A DNA stretch of 45,888 nucleotides from Arcicella sp. (GTDB lineage Bacteria; Bacteroidota; Bacteroidia; Cytophagales; Spirosomataceae): the NCBI GenBank assembly GCA_025454855.1, contig JALONS010000003.1, positions 1 to 45,888 of the forward strand, read 5' to 3'. The translations under genes were made by a program, and so were the position numbers. Numbering within the stretch: position 1 is the first letter of the stretch; every line of letters starts with the position of its first letter. The notes below the pieces were generated by a model. It ran no database searches and had not been told where the DNA came from. It saw only the letters and a program-made list of their open reading frames with translations. Shown here piece by piece: positions 7,653-17,452 of the stretch.

Positions 7653-9500
7653 CTATTCGATTTCAAAAACTAACGTAGATTTTGGTGCAATATCAATTCC
7701 TTTTTTTAAATCTAATTGTTCATTCGTAAATATATTTTTAGCTATTATTTTACTTTTTAGAATTTCGCTAAATCGACTTGGTTCTAAAATAGTAGCAGTA
7801 GTATTTTTATTCATTACTATCATTACGGTTTTGGTAGAATTGTATCTAAAATATACATATGTACCATTATTAGGTGCAAAATGTAAAAGTTTTCCCGTGG
7901 CAATCACTGGATTTTGTTTCCGCCAGTTCAGTAATTGTTTCAAATAGCTCTGCATTTGTTTTTTATCATTGCTCAATCCTTGACCTGTAAAACCATTCGT
8001 GAGGTCTTCTTGCCATCCACCAGGGAAGTCAGACCGTATGAGTCCGTCGTTTTTATGATGTCCTGTATTTTCCATAAGTATTTCTGTTCCGTAATATATC
8101 TGAGGAATGCCACGGGTAGTCAGCAGATACGTTAGAGCCATTTTAGTTAGGTCAATATCTTCATTTAGTTGAGTGAAAATTCTATCCATATCGTGATTAT
8201 CACCCATTACTAAAATTTTTTGAGGGTCAGCATAGACAAAATCATTGGCTAAGGCCTCATATAAATTAGTCAGACCTTTGGTAGCATCTTTTTCATTAAG
8301 AGCCTCCACCAAAGCCGATTGCAACGGAAAATCCATAATGCTGGGTAAACAACCATCATAATTATCTACGTTTTTTTTACCTCTTTGCCAGTAAGACGTA
8401 ATCAGGGGATTTATACTCCACTCTTCCCCTACGATATTAAAGTTAGGGTACTCATCCATTAATCTACAACTCCATTTTTTTAACATATTTTTATCAGAAT
8501 ACCCATAAGTATCTTGTCGGATACCACCTAATTGTAAAGTTTCTGTCCACCAAATAGAGTTTTGGATTAAATAATTTTCCATGAAAAGATTTTGACCATT
8601 CATATCGGGCATGGTTTTATCAAACCAACCTTTTGCCATTAATCCTTTATCGAATTCAGAGGCATATCGGTCTTGATTGACCGTTCTTCGGTGATTAGTA
8701 GGTTGATAAGACTCTGGATAGTTGAGCCAATTTTTAAACGGTAAATCATTCATCCACCAATAATTAGACCCAATATGATTCAAGACTTCATCATAAATTA
8801 ATTTTATTCCTTTCTGCTTAGCTTTGGTGGCTAATTCCACATACTCATCAAGCGTTCCGTACCGTGGGTCCACCTTATAATGATTCGTGATTGAATACCC
8901 ATGATACGAGTAGGACTTCATATTATTTTCCAAGATTGGAGTCATCCAAATAGCAGTATAACCCATTGCTGCGATGTAATCGAGGTTGTTGATAATACCT
9001 CTAATGTCTCCTCCATGTCTTGCTCCTTCAAATTTGCGGTCAATTTTATTCTCTAACATTCCTGCTACTACATCATTGTTATAGTTACCGTTTGCAAAGC
9101 GGTCAGGAACAATTAAGTAAATGACATCGGCACTGTTAAACCCTTTGAATTGGGGTGATTCTTGTTTTCTTGGTAATAAACTATATTGAAAATTATGTAT
9201 CATTTTACCGTCTTTTTTGAAAGAGATTTTAAATGTACCTACCTTGGTATTTGCGGCTATTTCCAAGTCGATGAATAAATAATTTTTACTATCTGCTTTA
9301 TTTACTTTCTTGATACGTACTCCTTGATAATCAATAGAAGGTTCTGTTTCTCCGATACCTTCCTGATGAACCATTAGTTGTAAAGAGGGGTTTTTCATAC
9401 CAACCCACCAGTTAAGGGGTTCAATGTGCTGGCAGGAAACAGGGTTATGGATTAATATAAACAACACAGCTACGGTAGCTTTTATGATTGCATTTTTCAT
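7653..9500 (-). CDS. GH13 alpha-amylase family enzyme (neopullulanase/cyclomaltodextrinase type)
   Basis: 615 residues with a signal peptide ending near SCQ. Domains: an N-terminal cyclomaltodextrinase-type beta-sandwich (about 25-110), the catalytic barrel (about 120-530) and a C-terminal beta domain. Catalytic residues fit GH13: nucleophile Asp330 in GGIRQDTYG, acid/base Glu359 in NIVGEEWS, and Asp437 in GDNHDMDR. It cleaves alpha-1,4 (perhaps also alpha-1,6) linkages in maltodextrins, most likely in the periplasm, as SusA does in Bacteroides. It is the last gene of the minus-strand Sus-like locus. A 134-bp gap separates it from the esterase, so its own promoter is possible. Confidence 0.9.
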   Translation of the reverse strand: MKNAIIKATVAVLFILIHNPVSCQHIEPLNWWVGMKNPSLQLMVHQEGIGETEPSIDYQGVRIKKVNKADSKNYLFIDLEIAANTKVGTFKISFKKDGKMIHNFQYSLLPRKQESPQFKGFNSADVIYLIVPDRFANGNYNNDVVAGMLENKIDRKFEGARHGGDIRGIINNLDYIAAMGYTAIWMTPILENNMKSYSYHGYSITNHYKVDPRYGTLDEYVELATKAKQKGIKLIYDEVLNHIGSNYWWMNDLPFKNWLNYPESYQPTNHRRTVNQDRYASEFDKGLMAKGWFDKTMPDMNGQNLFMENYLIQNSIWWTETLQLGGIRQDTYGYSDKNMLKKWSCRLMDEYPNFNIVGEEWSINPLITSYWQRGKKNVDNYDGCLPSIMDFPLQSALVEALNEKDATKGLTNLYEALANDFVYADPQKILVMGDNHDMDRIFTQLNEDIDLTKMALTYLLTTRGIPQIYYGTEILMENTGHHKNDGLIRSDFPGGWQEDLTNGFTGQGLSNDKKQMQSYLKQLLNWRKQNPVIATGKLLHFAPNNGTYVYFRYNSTKTVMIVMNKNTTATILEPSRFSEILKSKIIAKNIFTNEQLDLKKGIDIAPKSTLVFEIE

Positions 9501-9634
9501 GATTTTTGAGTTTATAATGTTGTTTAGTAGCTATTTAGGTTTTGATGTTAGCCAATCAAGAATCACTTAGTTTTGAAAACTTGAAAGATGACACTTACCA
9601 ATCTTTATCTATCAATAATTTTATGGAGCTATAT

Positions 9635-10552
9635 TTATTCTTTTATTAAGAATTCAAGGGGGATATTTAGGCGTTTTTGCCATGATTTTTCACTATGATT
9701 TTCTCCTTGAAATTTAAGCGTTATCCAGTGTTTTTTATCAAACCCTCTTGCTTTCATAATAGCATCAATTTTTTTCTGATACGGTTCATACAATGAATCT
9801 AAAGTGGCAGTGCCATAATCAAAATAAATTTTTTTGGTATTGGCTTTGGGTAAGTGAAGGGATAAATAGTCTCTGAATTTACTGGCAACGTCTTTATCAA
9901 TTTTATCATTTATTAGTTCAAACGCCACTAATGGAGAATGTGTTGATAAACAAGCAGCTCCACCAAAAATAGTAGGATATTCACAAAGAGCATAGGCAGA
10001 GATAAGCCCTCCCATACTACTGCCCATAATGTAGGTATATTTTGCATCAGACTTGGTGGTATAGTTTTTATCAACGTATGGTTTGAGCTCCGATACTATA
10101 AATTGTAGATATTTATCAGCACTGGATTCTTTGCGAAGTTGTTTTGTGAGAATTTCAGTACGAGTAGGTTCTGGAATATGTTTAATTATTTTTTCTGGGA
10201 AATAATCTGCAAAACGTTCTGTGGGAATATTCCAAATGCCTACTACAATACAATCTTTAATTTTCTTTTCTTTTATCAATTTAGAGATGGTCTCATCAAC
10301 CCCCCACTCTTGTTTATTCCAGTTATTGGTAGAGTCAAAAAGCATTTGACCATCGTGCATATATAATACAGAGTACCTTTTTTTGATGGTATAGTTGTCT
10401 GGTAGCCAGATGTCTATGTTTCTGGGTGTAACGTATTTCGACTTAAAGTTTTCTATTCTGATAATTCTTCCAGCCCCGATGTTTGGTGTTTTTTGTGCCT
10501 TAGTTGAAAAAATAAGCAGAATATGAAGAAAGAAAGGGAGGATTTTTTTCAT
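9635..10552 (-). CDS. Secreted alpha/beta-hydrolase esterase (esterase D/enterochelin esterase-like)
   Basis: 305 residues from the ATG at 10552 (a TTG two codons upstream is less likely), with signal peptide MKKILPFFLHILLIFSTKAQ. The esterase D fold is seen in RNIDIWLPDNY, YSVLYMHDGQMLFD, the nucleophile elbow IMGSSMGGLISAYAL (Ser in GSSMGG) and a C-terminal GENHSEKSW that supplies the His. Family members hydrolyse acyl or sugar esters. It sits between SusE and the GH13 gene, so a role on the same polysaccharide or its substituents is plausible. A strong terminator just upstream (10586-10615) suggests reduced or separate transcription. Confidence 0.85.
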   Translation of the reverse strand: MKKILPFFLHILLIFSTKAQKTPNIGAGRIIRIENFKSKYVTPRNIDIWLPDNYTIKKRYSVLYMHDGQMLFDSTNNWNKQEWGVDETISKLIKEKKIKDCIVVGIWNIPTERFADYFPEKIIKHIPEPTRTEILTKQLRKESSADKYLQFIVSELKPYVDKNYTTKSDAKYTYIMGSSMGGLISAYALCEYPTIFGGAACLSTHSPLVAFELINDKIDKDVASKFRDYLSLHLPKANTKKIYFDYGTATLDSLYEPYQKKIDAIMKARGFDKKHWITLKFQGENHSEKSWQKRLNIPLEFLIKE

Positions 10553-10581
10553 GAGCAAATAGAGTTTTTCTGAAAAACTTC

Positions 10582-10616
10582 AAAAAAAACTGCATAACAA
10601 ATGTCATGCAGTTTTA
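10582..10616 (-). terminator. Rho-independent terminator after the SusE-like gene
   Basis: On the minus strand, a 10-bp stem (10586-10595 with 10606-10615, AAAACTGCAT and its complement) is followed by a run of eight U. It lies 23 bp past the SusE-like stop and 34 bp before the esterase start, so it probably reduces read-through into the esterase and amylase genes. Confidence 0.8.
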
Positions 10617-10638
10617 TGATTAACCATTTTATTATGAG

Positions 10639-11997
10639 CTATTTTACTTTTGTTGCTTTGTAAGTTGGTTTAGCAGGGTCTTTTAAATCCAACTCAAAAT
10701 TGTAAGTTCCAGCAACAGCAATAAAGTTTTCACCATTAGCTTTCAATCCTCCTGATGTTCCGATGGTCTGAGCTGATGATGCCGTTGTTCCATAATTAGT
10801 TCCCCAATCATCATTCAAACGGAATTTGAATTGGTCAGCCGTTAGTACCACTCCTTTCAGTACCCACGTTTCGGTAGATAAATCATAGCTAAATTTTTGG
10901 TCTGGTAATGTTCCCCATCCTGTTTTGGTAGCAGCTCCTACAATACCCCACGGTGCATAAGGCGTAATGGTATATTTTAAATTTTTGAAATCAGCCGTGA
11001 TTAAATAAGTTCCTTTTTTCACTGCGATATTATCTCCACCAGCTACTAATTTGCCATTTGAACCTCCAAAGTTAGTTCCCCAATCATTGTTGGCTCTGAT
11101 TTTTATCTCTCCGTCTTTCAAGGTCACTACGCCTCTCCAATAATCCACTGTTGGGTCATATACTAAGGGCAAATCTGGGGTTGCTCCCCAATCGTTGGCG
11201 GCACTTCCCACCACTCCCCACGAATATTTCTCAATCTTATAGGTATTGGCTACGGGGTTCAAAGAAATTTTGTATGAACCTGCTTTCACAGGAATGTTAT
11301 CGCCATTGGGGGCGGTTACGCTTGTTGAACCCTTGTTAGACCCCAAGTTCACAGTCCAATCATTGTTCTGACGGAATTTGATTTCGCCGTCAATCAAAGT
11401 AACATAAGCAACCAATTCATTGGCGATGGATGTTTTGTAGAATGGTAAATCAGGCGTTGCTCCCCAGTTATTGGCAGCACTTCCTACTACTCCCCATGTC
11501 GTACTGAGGTCAAGTTTAGTCGAGAATGGTGTGGCTTTTAAGGTAAAAACAGCCGAACTACTGGTGGTTTTACTGGCTAAAACAGATACTACTTTTATAT
11601 CTACATCACTGGCACTTTCAGGGGCTAAACCTAAACTAAGTAGTATGGTATTCAATTCAAGATTGGTAAATATCTTTTTTAGTTCCTTACCAGCCACTAT
11701 ACTCACTGCTTTGGTGAAATCACCTCCTTTTTTATCAATCAATAAATTGTAAGTAGGAGCCGAAGCAAATCCATAGTTTGGCTCTACCCACGAAACCGTC
11801 AGGGCAGATTCAGTTGGCTTTTCTTTTGATAAAACTACCGTAGGACTTGATACCGTAATGGTAGGAGTGGCAGATGAATTCAGGATTACTTTTTCTTCCT
11901 CTTTTTGGCAGGCTACTAAGAAAATAGCCATTAATAAAGCCCACAGTCTGGTCTGAGTAAACTGATAGAGCTTTAAAAAGTTGTTTATTGTTGTCAT
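10639..11997 (-). CDS. SusE/SusF-like outer-membrane lipoprotein with three starch-binding-type repeats
   Basis: 452 residues. A lipobox (FLVAC, Cys30) directs lipid anchoring, followed by a SusE-type N-terminal domain (about 41-158) and three tandem modules starting at Trp168, Trp260 and Trp350. Each opens WG(V/I)VG and contains a GWG or NWGATPDLP turn, a (K/R)FR-N-DW motif and a G-x-Y-x-(I/F) closing strand. Such modules bind alpha-glucan at the cell surface in SusE/SusF proteins. Repeats 1 and 2 share WGVVGSAAN(N/D)WGATPDLP almost unchanged, so they duplicated recently or are being homogenised. The gene lies directly behind susD with a 197-bp gap. Confidence 0.85.
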   Translation of the reverse strand: MTTINNFLKLYQFTQTRLWALLMAIFLVACQKEEEKVILNSSATPTITVSSPTVVLSKEKPTESALTVSWVEPNYGFASAPTYNLLIDKKGGDFTKAVSIVAGKELKKIFTNLELNTILLSLGLAPESASDVDIKVVSVLASKTTSSSAVFTLKATPFSTKLDLSTTWGVVGSAANNWGATPDLPFYKTSIANELVAYVTLIDGEIKFRQNNDWTVNLGSNKGSTSVTAPNGDNIPVKAGSYKISLNPVANTYKIEKYSWGVVGSAANDWGATPDLPLVYDPTVDYWRGVVTLKDGEIKIRANNDWGTNFGGSNGKLVAGGDNIAVKKGTYLITADFKNLKYTITPYAPWGIVGAATKTGWGTLPDQKFSYDLSTETWVLKGVVLTADQFKFRLNDDWGTNYGTTASSAQTIGTSGGLKANGENFIAVAGTYNFELDLKDPAKPTYKATKVK

Positions 11998-12014
11998 AAT
12001 TTATATTATTTAAT

Positions 12015-12036
12015 CGTCGTGAATATTTAAACGACG
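12015..12036 (-). other. Short hairpin in the SusE leader
   Basis: CGTCGT (12015-12020) and ACGACG (12031-12036) can pair with a 10-base AT loop about 18 bases before the SusE ATG. It could stabilise or process the susD-susE transcript. No U-run follows, so it is not a terminator. Confidence 0.3.
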
Positions 12037-12194
12037 TTCTTATTTTAATAAATTTATTAATCAGGTCTTACACTTAAACGATTTAAAATTAAAGTAAAAA
12101 AGTATAAAAATAGTTGATTTTCAGTTGTTTATCTATTCTCTTTTAATTTTATATCGTTTCAACAGTTCCTCATGTACAAACACTCAACCCCTGC

Positions 12195-13748
12195 TTAATA
12201 CCCAGCATTTTGGGTTAATTTCGGGTTTGCTTGTAGGGCTGTCAAAGGAATTGGGAATACTTTGTAAGTATCCGGAATAGATGTACCTGCGGCAGTTCCA
12301 CCTTTCCAAGGCCACACATAAGAGTTCCCCGTGAATTTTCCAAAACGGATTAAATCTGTTCTACGATGTCCTTCAAAAGAAAGTTCTCGTCCTCTTTCAT
12401 CCAAGATAAAATTTAGGGTCAATTCAGCAGTGGTGATAGGATTTGTCGAACGCTTCGTTCTGATATTATTGACATAAGTCAGAGCCTGAGCAATTGTTCC
12501 CCCCGTTGCCCCTCTCAAAACAGCCTCGGCGTACATCAAGTAAACATCTGAAATTCTGAAGAGTGGAAAATCAACATTAGAGAAAGTAGCTACAACAGAT
12601 GTTCCATTGAAATTAGCGTTTCTGAATTTGGTAGAAGGATAACCATCTGTCCATTTTTTATAATCCTCCATTTCAAAACTATGTCCTCTGGTAAAAAATA
12701 ACTTAGCCCTTTGGTCAGTAGAGGTAGATAAATTTCCAAATAAGCCGTATAGTCCTTTGGTGGTTCGGTGTCCGCCCCATCCATCTTGCAATCCGAACTC
12801 ACTTAAAGTCATGGTTTCAGAACTGGCACTACCATTGGTGATATAGGTCGTATTACCATAGCTTTGGCTGGTTTGGGCATCACAAACTAATGGAAAAATA
12901 ATTTCAGTTGAAGTATTATTATCTCCTGAGAATACACTCAAATATTTATCTGCCAGTGTATAACCTCCTTCATCAATTATTTTTTTTATGTAAGTTAGAG
13001 CCTCTTCGTAAGCCTTCTGACCTGTATAAACTTCTGAATTTAGATACAGCTTGGCTATCAACATTCTTACTGCCGAACGGTTGGCTCTACCATATTCGTT
13101 TTTCAACGGAATTTGCTCTTCGATACTTTTCAAATCTGCTACCAGAAAATCAAAAATCTCCTTACGAGTAGCTTCTGATTTAGTTTCGGGGCTGCCAAAA
13201 TCGGCTTCGGTTACTAATGCACCTTTACCATAAAAATCAATGAGATAAAAATAGGCTAAAGCACGCAAAAATTTGGTTTCCGCCACAAAAGCATTTTTAT
13301 CGGGTACATTTGCCGTATTTAGTACATTCAGAAAGTTATTACACTGAGCCACCGTGAAGTAAATACGGTTGTAGGTATATCTAAAAAACTTATTGTTTTC
13401 GTCCCACTTGGTATTGGTGGTTAATTGGTCTAAGCCGTCATCACCCCAACGGTTTTTAGCCATGTCGGTTGTTAATTCTTGCAGGTTGAAGATTCCTCTG
13501 AGAAACGGTGACTCACCTGCATCGTCTCCTTTCAAATCACTTGAACCGGGCCCTTCGTTACCTGCCAAAGTGAAACTGGCATACATTTTTGCCAAAATTC
13601 CTTTGGCAGCGTTTGGGTCTTTCGCAATTAGGTTTTCAAAAGTATTTTCTACAACGGGTTGTACGTTCAATTCACTCAAACAAGAAGTTGTCAGAAGTGA
13701 AATTGACACCAGAACCGTCCAGATAGTTTTATTATATATTGTTTTCAT
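12195..13748 (-). CDS. SusD/RagB-family outer-membrane nutrient-binding lipoprotein
   Basis: 517 residues; lipobox LTTSC puts the lipid-carrying cysteine at residue 23. The N-terminal SusD-like part (VENTFENLIAKDPNAAKGILAKMYA, FRYTYNRIYFTVAQCNNFLN) and the C-terminal RagB part (FPLFRISDVYLMYAEAVLRG, LNFILDERGRELSFEGHRRTDLIRFGKF) are textbook. SusD forms a lid on the SusC channel and captures the glycan. It follows susC by 127 bp on the same strand and precedes the SusE-like gene. Confidence 0.93.
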   Translation of the reverse strand: MKTIYNKTIWTVLVSISLLTTSCLSELNVQPVVENTFENLIAKDPNAAKGILAKMYASFTLAGNEGPGSSDLKGDDAGESPFLRGIFNLQELTTDMAKNRWGDDGLDQLTTNTKWDENNKFFRYTYNRIYFTVAQCNNFLNVLNTANVPDKNAFVAETKFLRALAYFYLIDFYGKGALVTEADFGSPETKSEATRKEIFDFLVADLKSIEEQIPLKNEYGRANRSAVRMLIAKLYLNSEVYTGQKAYEEALTYIKKIIDEGGYTLADKYLSVFSGDNNTSTEIIFPLVCDAQTSQSYGNTTYITNGSASSETMTLSEFGLQDGWGGHRTTKGLYGLFGNLSTSTDQRAKLFFTRGHSFEMEDYKKWTDGYPSTKFRNANFNGTSVVATFSNVDFPLFRISDVYLMYAEAVLRGATGGTIAQALTYVNNIRTKRSTNPITTAELTLNFILDERGRELSFEGHRRTDLIRFGKFTGNSYVWPWKGGTAAGTSIPDTYKVFPIPLTALQANPKLTQNAGY

Positions 13749-13875
13749 TTTGTATCTATGTTAAATAAACATTCAAAACTAAATTCGTAAAATTGAGATA
13801 CTTAGATTTCAGCTTTGATTTCCTATCAACCTCAATGACAGCATGGCGTTCCGCTGAAACCCAAGGGCTAAATAT

Positions 13876-16800
13876 TTAAAAATCAAAGTTTAAACCGAAT
13901 GTATAAACTCTTGGTCTTGGGTAAAAGTTATTATCGATGGCATTAAAATTTTCGGGGTCTTGTCCTTTATATCTTGTTACCAAAAATAAATTATTTGCTG
14001 AAGCATAAACCCTTAAATTAGTATTTGTACCAAAAGCATTCGTGAACTTATAACCAATTGTTGCATTATCACATCTAAGGAATGAAGCATCTTCTAAATA
14101 ATAATCAGAAAAGGCTTGATTACCTTGAATTCGCTCAAAAACAGGGTTGGCAGCTCCACTATAAAAATCAAGGGTATTGTTCAAGAAAGTTCCTTGATTC
14201 AGATAAGTTCTTTCTCGATAACCTGCTGCTACTTTCAAACCATTATAAACATATCCACCAATTTGACCTCTGAAAGAAGTAGTAAAATCTAAATTTTTAT
14301 AGGTAAAGCCCGTTGAGAAACCATACGTCCAGTTAGGTCTCATGGCTTTGTAATAACGGTCTTTATTATCAATTACGTCATCATTATTTTTATCCACGAA
14401 AACTTCTGGCACTGGATTTCCTTTGGCATCATAGACTTGTTGAAATACCCAAGCAGAATATGGCTGTTCACCGACGGTATGGTAGCCAATTTTTACGCCC
14501 GTTCCCGTAGGAATACCTGATTCGTCAGCTTGAACTGTAGTAACAGACTTCAAGTTTTTGATTTGAGCGATGTTGTAGGCAATATTTCCGTTAATGGTCC
14601 AGTCGAAATTATTAGTTGAAATGGGTACTACTTGTAGATTCAATTCTGCCCCTTTATTTTCTAATTCTCCAGCATTGGTTACAAATAAGTTAGTCAAGTT
14701 TTGTCCGGGAGCTTGCGGTGCATTCAACAATAAATCGGTTGAAGTACGGTTATAAATATCTAATGAACCGCTGATAAAACCTTTTCTAACCAATTCAAAA
14801 TCAATTCCAGCATTTAGTGTAGTAGTTTTTTCCCACGTTAAATTAGGATTGTTGGCTAAAGCAGAATAGGTAACAAGGCTCTGATTGCCAAAAGTATATT
14901 GACTGGTATTTTGTCCGTTGATGAAGAGTTGTCGGTATGGATAATATCCCGCACTTCCTGTGATGTCTTGCTGACCTGTAACCCCCCAACCTAAGCGAAG
15001 TTTCAAATCAGAAATAGATTTAGAATCTTTCAAGAATGACTCATCTTTAAGTTTCCAAGCAAAACCCACCGCTGGGAAAATCCCCCAACGTTTTCCTTCT
15101 GGGAATAACGAAGAAGCATCCGCTCTGACGGTAAAAGTAAATAAATATCTATTGTACAAATCCACATTACTTCTCCCGAAAAATGACTGAAGATTTAAGA
15201 TATTAACGTACCGAACATTATTAAGAGATTCACGAATACCCGTTACAGGATTATATCGGTAGTTGAATTTCGTTCCATCATTATTGAAGTTTTGGTAAGA
15301 ATAACCTCCTTGAGCGGTGAAATTGGTGACAACTTCACTGAATTTTTTATTATAAACCAAATAAAAATCAAGCAAACGGTTTGAGATACTTTGTTCTTCA
15401 CGGTAATTTTGACCCGGATTAAAGACAAAATTGTTATCCTTATTCAAATCAGCAGTTTGATTACGCTGATACGTTTGAATAGCATTACCCAAGTAAACTT
15501 CTGAAATGGTTGATTTTGATGTTTCTAAACCCAAATTCAACACGGCTCTAAGCTCAGGTAGAAAATGAAATTTATAGTCGAATTCAACGTTTCCTAACAA
15601 TTTGTTTACTTTTTCAGGGCGAGTTCTCTGCTGTAAAATAGCTAATGGATTATCTGAGCCTAATTTTCTGTAAAAGTTTCCGTCCAAGAAATAATTCTGA
15701 TAATAACCGCCAAATCTATTTCCTAATTCACTCGAATAAATAGGTTTTGTGGGGTCCATAGACAAAGCACCACCAATGGCACCGCCTTCATCAATAGCGT
15801 TTTTATTCGACATCAACCCTTTGGCGTTGATGTCAATTTTCAAATGCTTATCCATCAACGTTGGTGTTAATTTAACAGAACCTGTAAAACGTTCTAAATC
15901 ACTGGTTTTTACCAAACCTTCTGCCCGTGTGAAACCAAATGAAAAACGTGATGGAACGGTTTTAAAAAGATTGGCTCTGGCACTCAAATTTTGGTCTGTT
16001 GTGATGGAAGTTCTAAAAATTTGGTCTTGCCAATTGGTATTACTGATGGTTCCCGGTACGGTTGGTTTGGTTGGGTCGCCACCAACTCCTAACAAATAAG
16101 AATAATTGGGAGCGTACTCTTGAATAAACTTCGAGAATGTGTTCCCATCCATTACCTTTACAGTAGTAGGTACTTGCCCAATCGCCACATTGCCTGAATA
16201 AGTATATTGTGGTTTCCCTGAAGAACCTTTTTTAGTAGTAATGATAATAACCCCATTAGAAGCTCTTGAACCATAAATTGCCGTTGCTGAAGCATCTTTC
16301 AAGATTGAAAAAGACTCAATATCATTTGGGTTAATTAATGACAAAGGATTTTTAACACCCGCAGGGTTAGAATTATCAATGGGTACACCATCAATTACAA
16401 TCAGTGGATTATTATTTGCTGTAAGCGAAGCCCCTCCACGGATACGAATATTAGGTTCAGAATCTGGCTGCCCACCATTGTTGGTAATTCTTACACCGGG
16501 AGCTTTACCTTGTAGCAGTTGGTCTGCCGAAACGATAGAACCTTTGTTGAAGTCTTTGGAAGTAACTAAATCTACCGAACCCGTAAGGTCTCTTTTGGTT
16601 TGTGTTCCATAACCCACCACTACAACTTCACTGAGCGTTTTTAAATCTTCGGTGAGTACAATGTTGATATTGGTTCTATTGCCTACCAAAACTTCTTGAG
16701 AATTGAACCCAATAAACGAAATTACCAAAACGGACTGTGAGCTTGGTACATTAATTGTAAACTCTCCTTTGGTATTGGTATTTACTCCTCTTGTAGTCCC

Positions 16801-17334
16801 TTTTAATACAACTGAAGCTCCGGGAAGTGGATTCCCTTTATCGTCTTGAATTTTACCAGAAACCGTTTGTTCTGCATTCGCAGTAGCTGAGTTTGTTGTT
16901 TCTTTCGTATCGTTTTGTGGATTACTAAGCGGTTGATTGTTCTCGGAGGTAACAGCTTTCGAAGGAGCGTTCATCTCTACCTTTTTGCTCATAATCAAGT
17001 AAGTATTTTTGCGTACCTTTTTGAAAGTGAGACCGTTAGGGATTAATAAACTTTCTAATGATTTTTCTAAGTTTTTTCCCGATTTGATACTCTCTTGCGA
17101 CACAGAAATACCAGTTACCGTTTTTTCTTCAAAAAGAATATCAACGTTGAATTGATTTTTCAAGGCAAGAATCGCATCTCTTAGTTTTATTTGAGATGCT
17201 TCTGTTTGTACTCGCTCTATTTTAGGCTTATTCTGTGCATAGGCAAAAGCCTGAGCAGCAAGCGGGCTGGGTGAATAGCAAAATGTTGCTATTATTCCCC
17301 CTACCACGCTAATTTTTAATAATCGTTTTTTCAT
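13876..17334 (-). CDS. SusC/RagA-family TonB-dependent transporter with N-terminal STN signalling domain
   Basis: 1152 residues. After the signal peptide come an STN domain (about 45-118, ALKNQFNVDILFEEKTVTGI), a Ser/Thr/Asn linker, a carboxypeptidase-regulatory-like domain (about 157-228), the SusC signature LSEVVVVGYGTQTKRDLTGS, a plug (about 250-365) and the beta-barrel ending in an aromatic FGLNFDF. It imports oligosaccharides with TonB energy. The STN domain marks a transducer that signals to a FecR anti-sigma factor, and exactly such a pair is encoded immediately upstream, so it probably controls its own locus. Confidence 0.93.
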   Translation of the reverse strand: MKKRLLKISVVGGIIATFCYSPSPLAAQAFAYAQNKPKIERVQTEASQIKLRDAILALKNQFNVDILFEEKTVTGISVSQESIKSGKNLEKSLESLLIPNGLTFKKVRKNTYLIMSKKVEMNAPSKAVTSENNQPLSNPQNDTKETTNSATANAEQTVSGKIQDDKGNPLPGASVVLKGTTRGVNTNTKGEFTINVPSSQSVLVISFIGFNSQEVLVGNRTNINIVLTEDLKTLSEVVVVGYGTQTKRDLTGSVDLVTSKDFNKGSIVSADQLLQGKAPGVRITNNGGQPDSEPNIRIRGGASLTANNNPLIVIDGVPIDNSNPAGVKNPLSLINPNDIESFSILKDASATAIYGSRASNGVIIITTKKGSSGKPQYTYSGNVAIGQVPTTVKVMDGNTFSKFIQEYAPNYSYLLGVGGDPTKPTVPGTISNTNWQDQIFRTSITTDQNLSARANLFKTVPSRFSFGFTRAEGLVKTSDLERFTGSVKLTPTLMDKHLKIDINAKGLMSNKNAIDEGGAIGGALSMDPTKPIYSSELGNRFGGYYQNYFLDGNFYRKLGSDNPLAILQQRTRPEKVNKLLGNVEFDYKFHFLPELRAVLNLGLETSKSTISEVYLGNAIQTYQRNQTADLNKDNNFVFNPGQNYREEQSISNRLLDFYLVYNKKFSEVVTNFTAQGGYSYQNFNNDGTKFNYRYNPVTGIRESLNNVRYVNILNLQSFFGRSNVDLYNRYLFTFTVRADASSLFPEGKRWGIFPAVGFAWKLKDESFLKDSKSISDLKLRLGWGVTGQQDITGSAGYYPYRQLFINGQNTSQYTFGNQSLVTYSALANNPNLTWEKTTTLNAGIDFELVRKGFISGSLDIYNRTSTDLLLNAPQAPGQNLTNLFVTNAGELENKGAELNLQVVPISTNNFDWTINGNIAYNIAQIKNLKSVTTVQADESGIPTGTGVKIGYHTVGEQPYSAWVFQQVYDAKGNPVPEVFVDKNNDDVIDNKDRYYKAMRPNWTYGFSTGFTYKNLDFTTSFRGQIGGYVYNGLKVAAGYRERTYLNQGTFLNNTLDFYSGAANPVFERIQGNQAFSDYYLEDASFLRCDNATIGYKFTNAFGTNTNLRVYASANNLFLVTRYKGQDPENFNAIDNNFYPRPRVYTFGLNFDF

Positions 17335-17452
17335 AAAATAAAAGAATTGGTTAATGGATGTCGTGTTTTGAAATGAAAGTTTGTTTTGGTTTTTTGTATA
17401 ATAAATATGAATTTTCTTAGTTTGGGTGCTTTAATTGTGCAAAGATGATTGA

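Noticed and set aside
7609-8135. Plus-strand ORFs over the 3' part of the GH13 gene
   Set aside because: They are antisense to the conserved C-terminal part of the amylase and have no domain character.
11151-11752. Plus-strand ORFs inside the SusE-like gene
   Set aside because: They are shadows of the repeated minus-strand modules.
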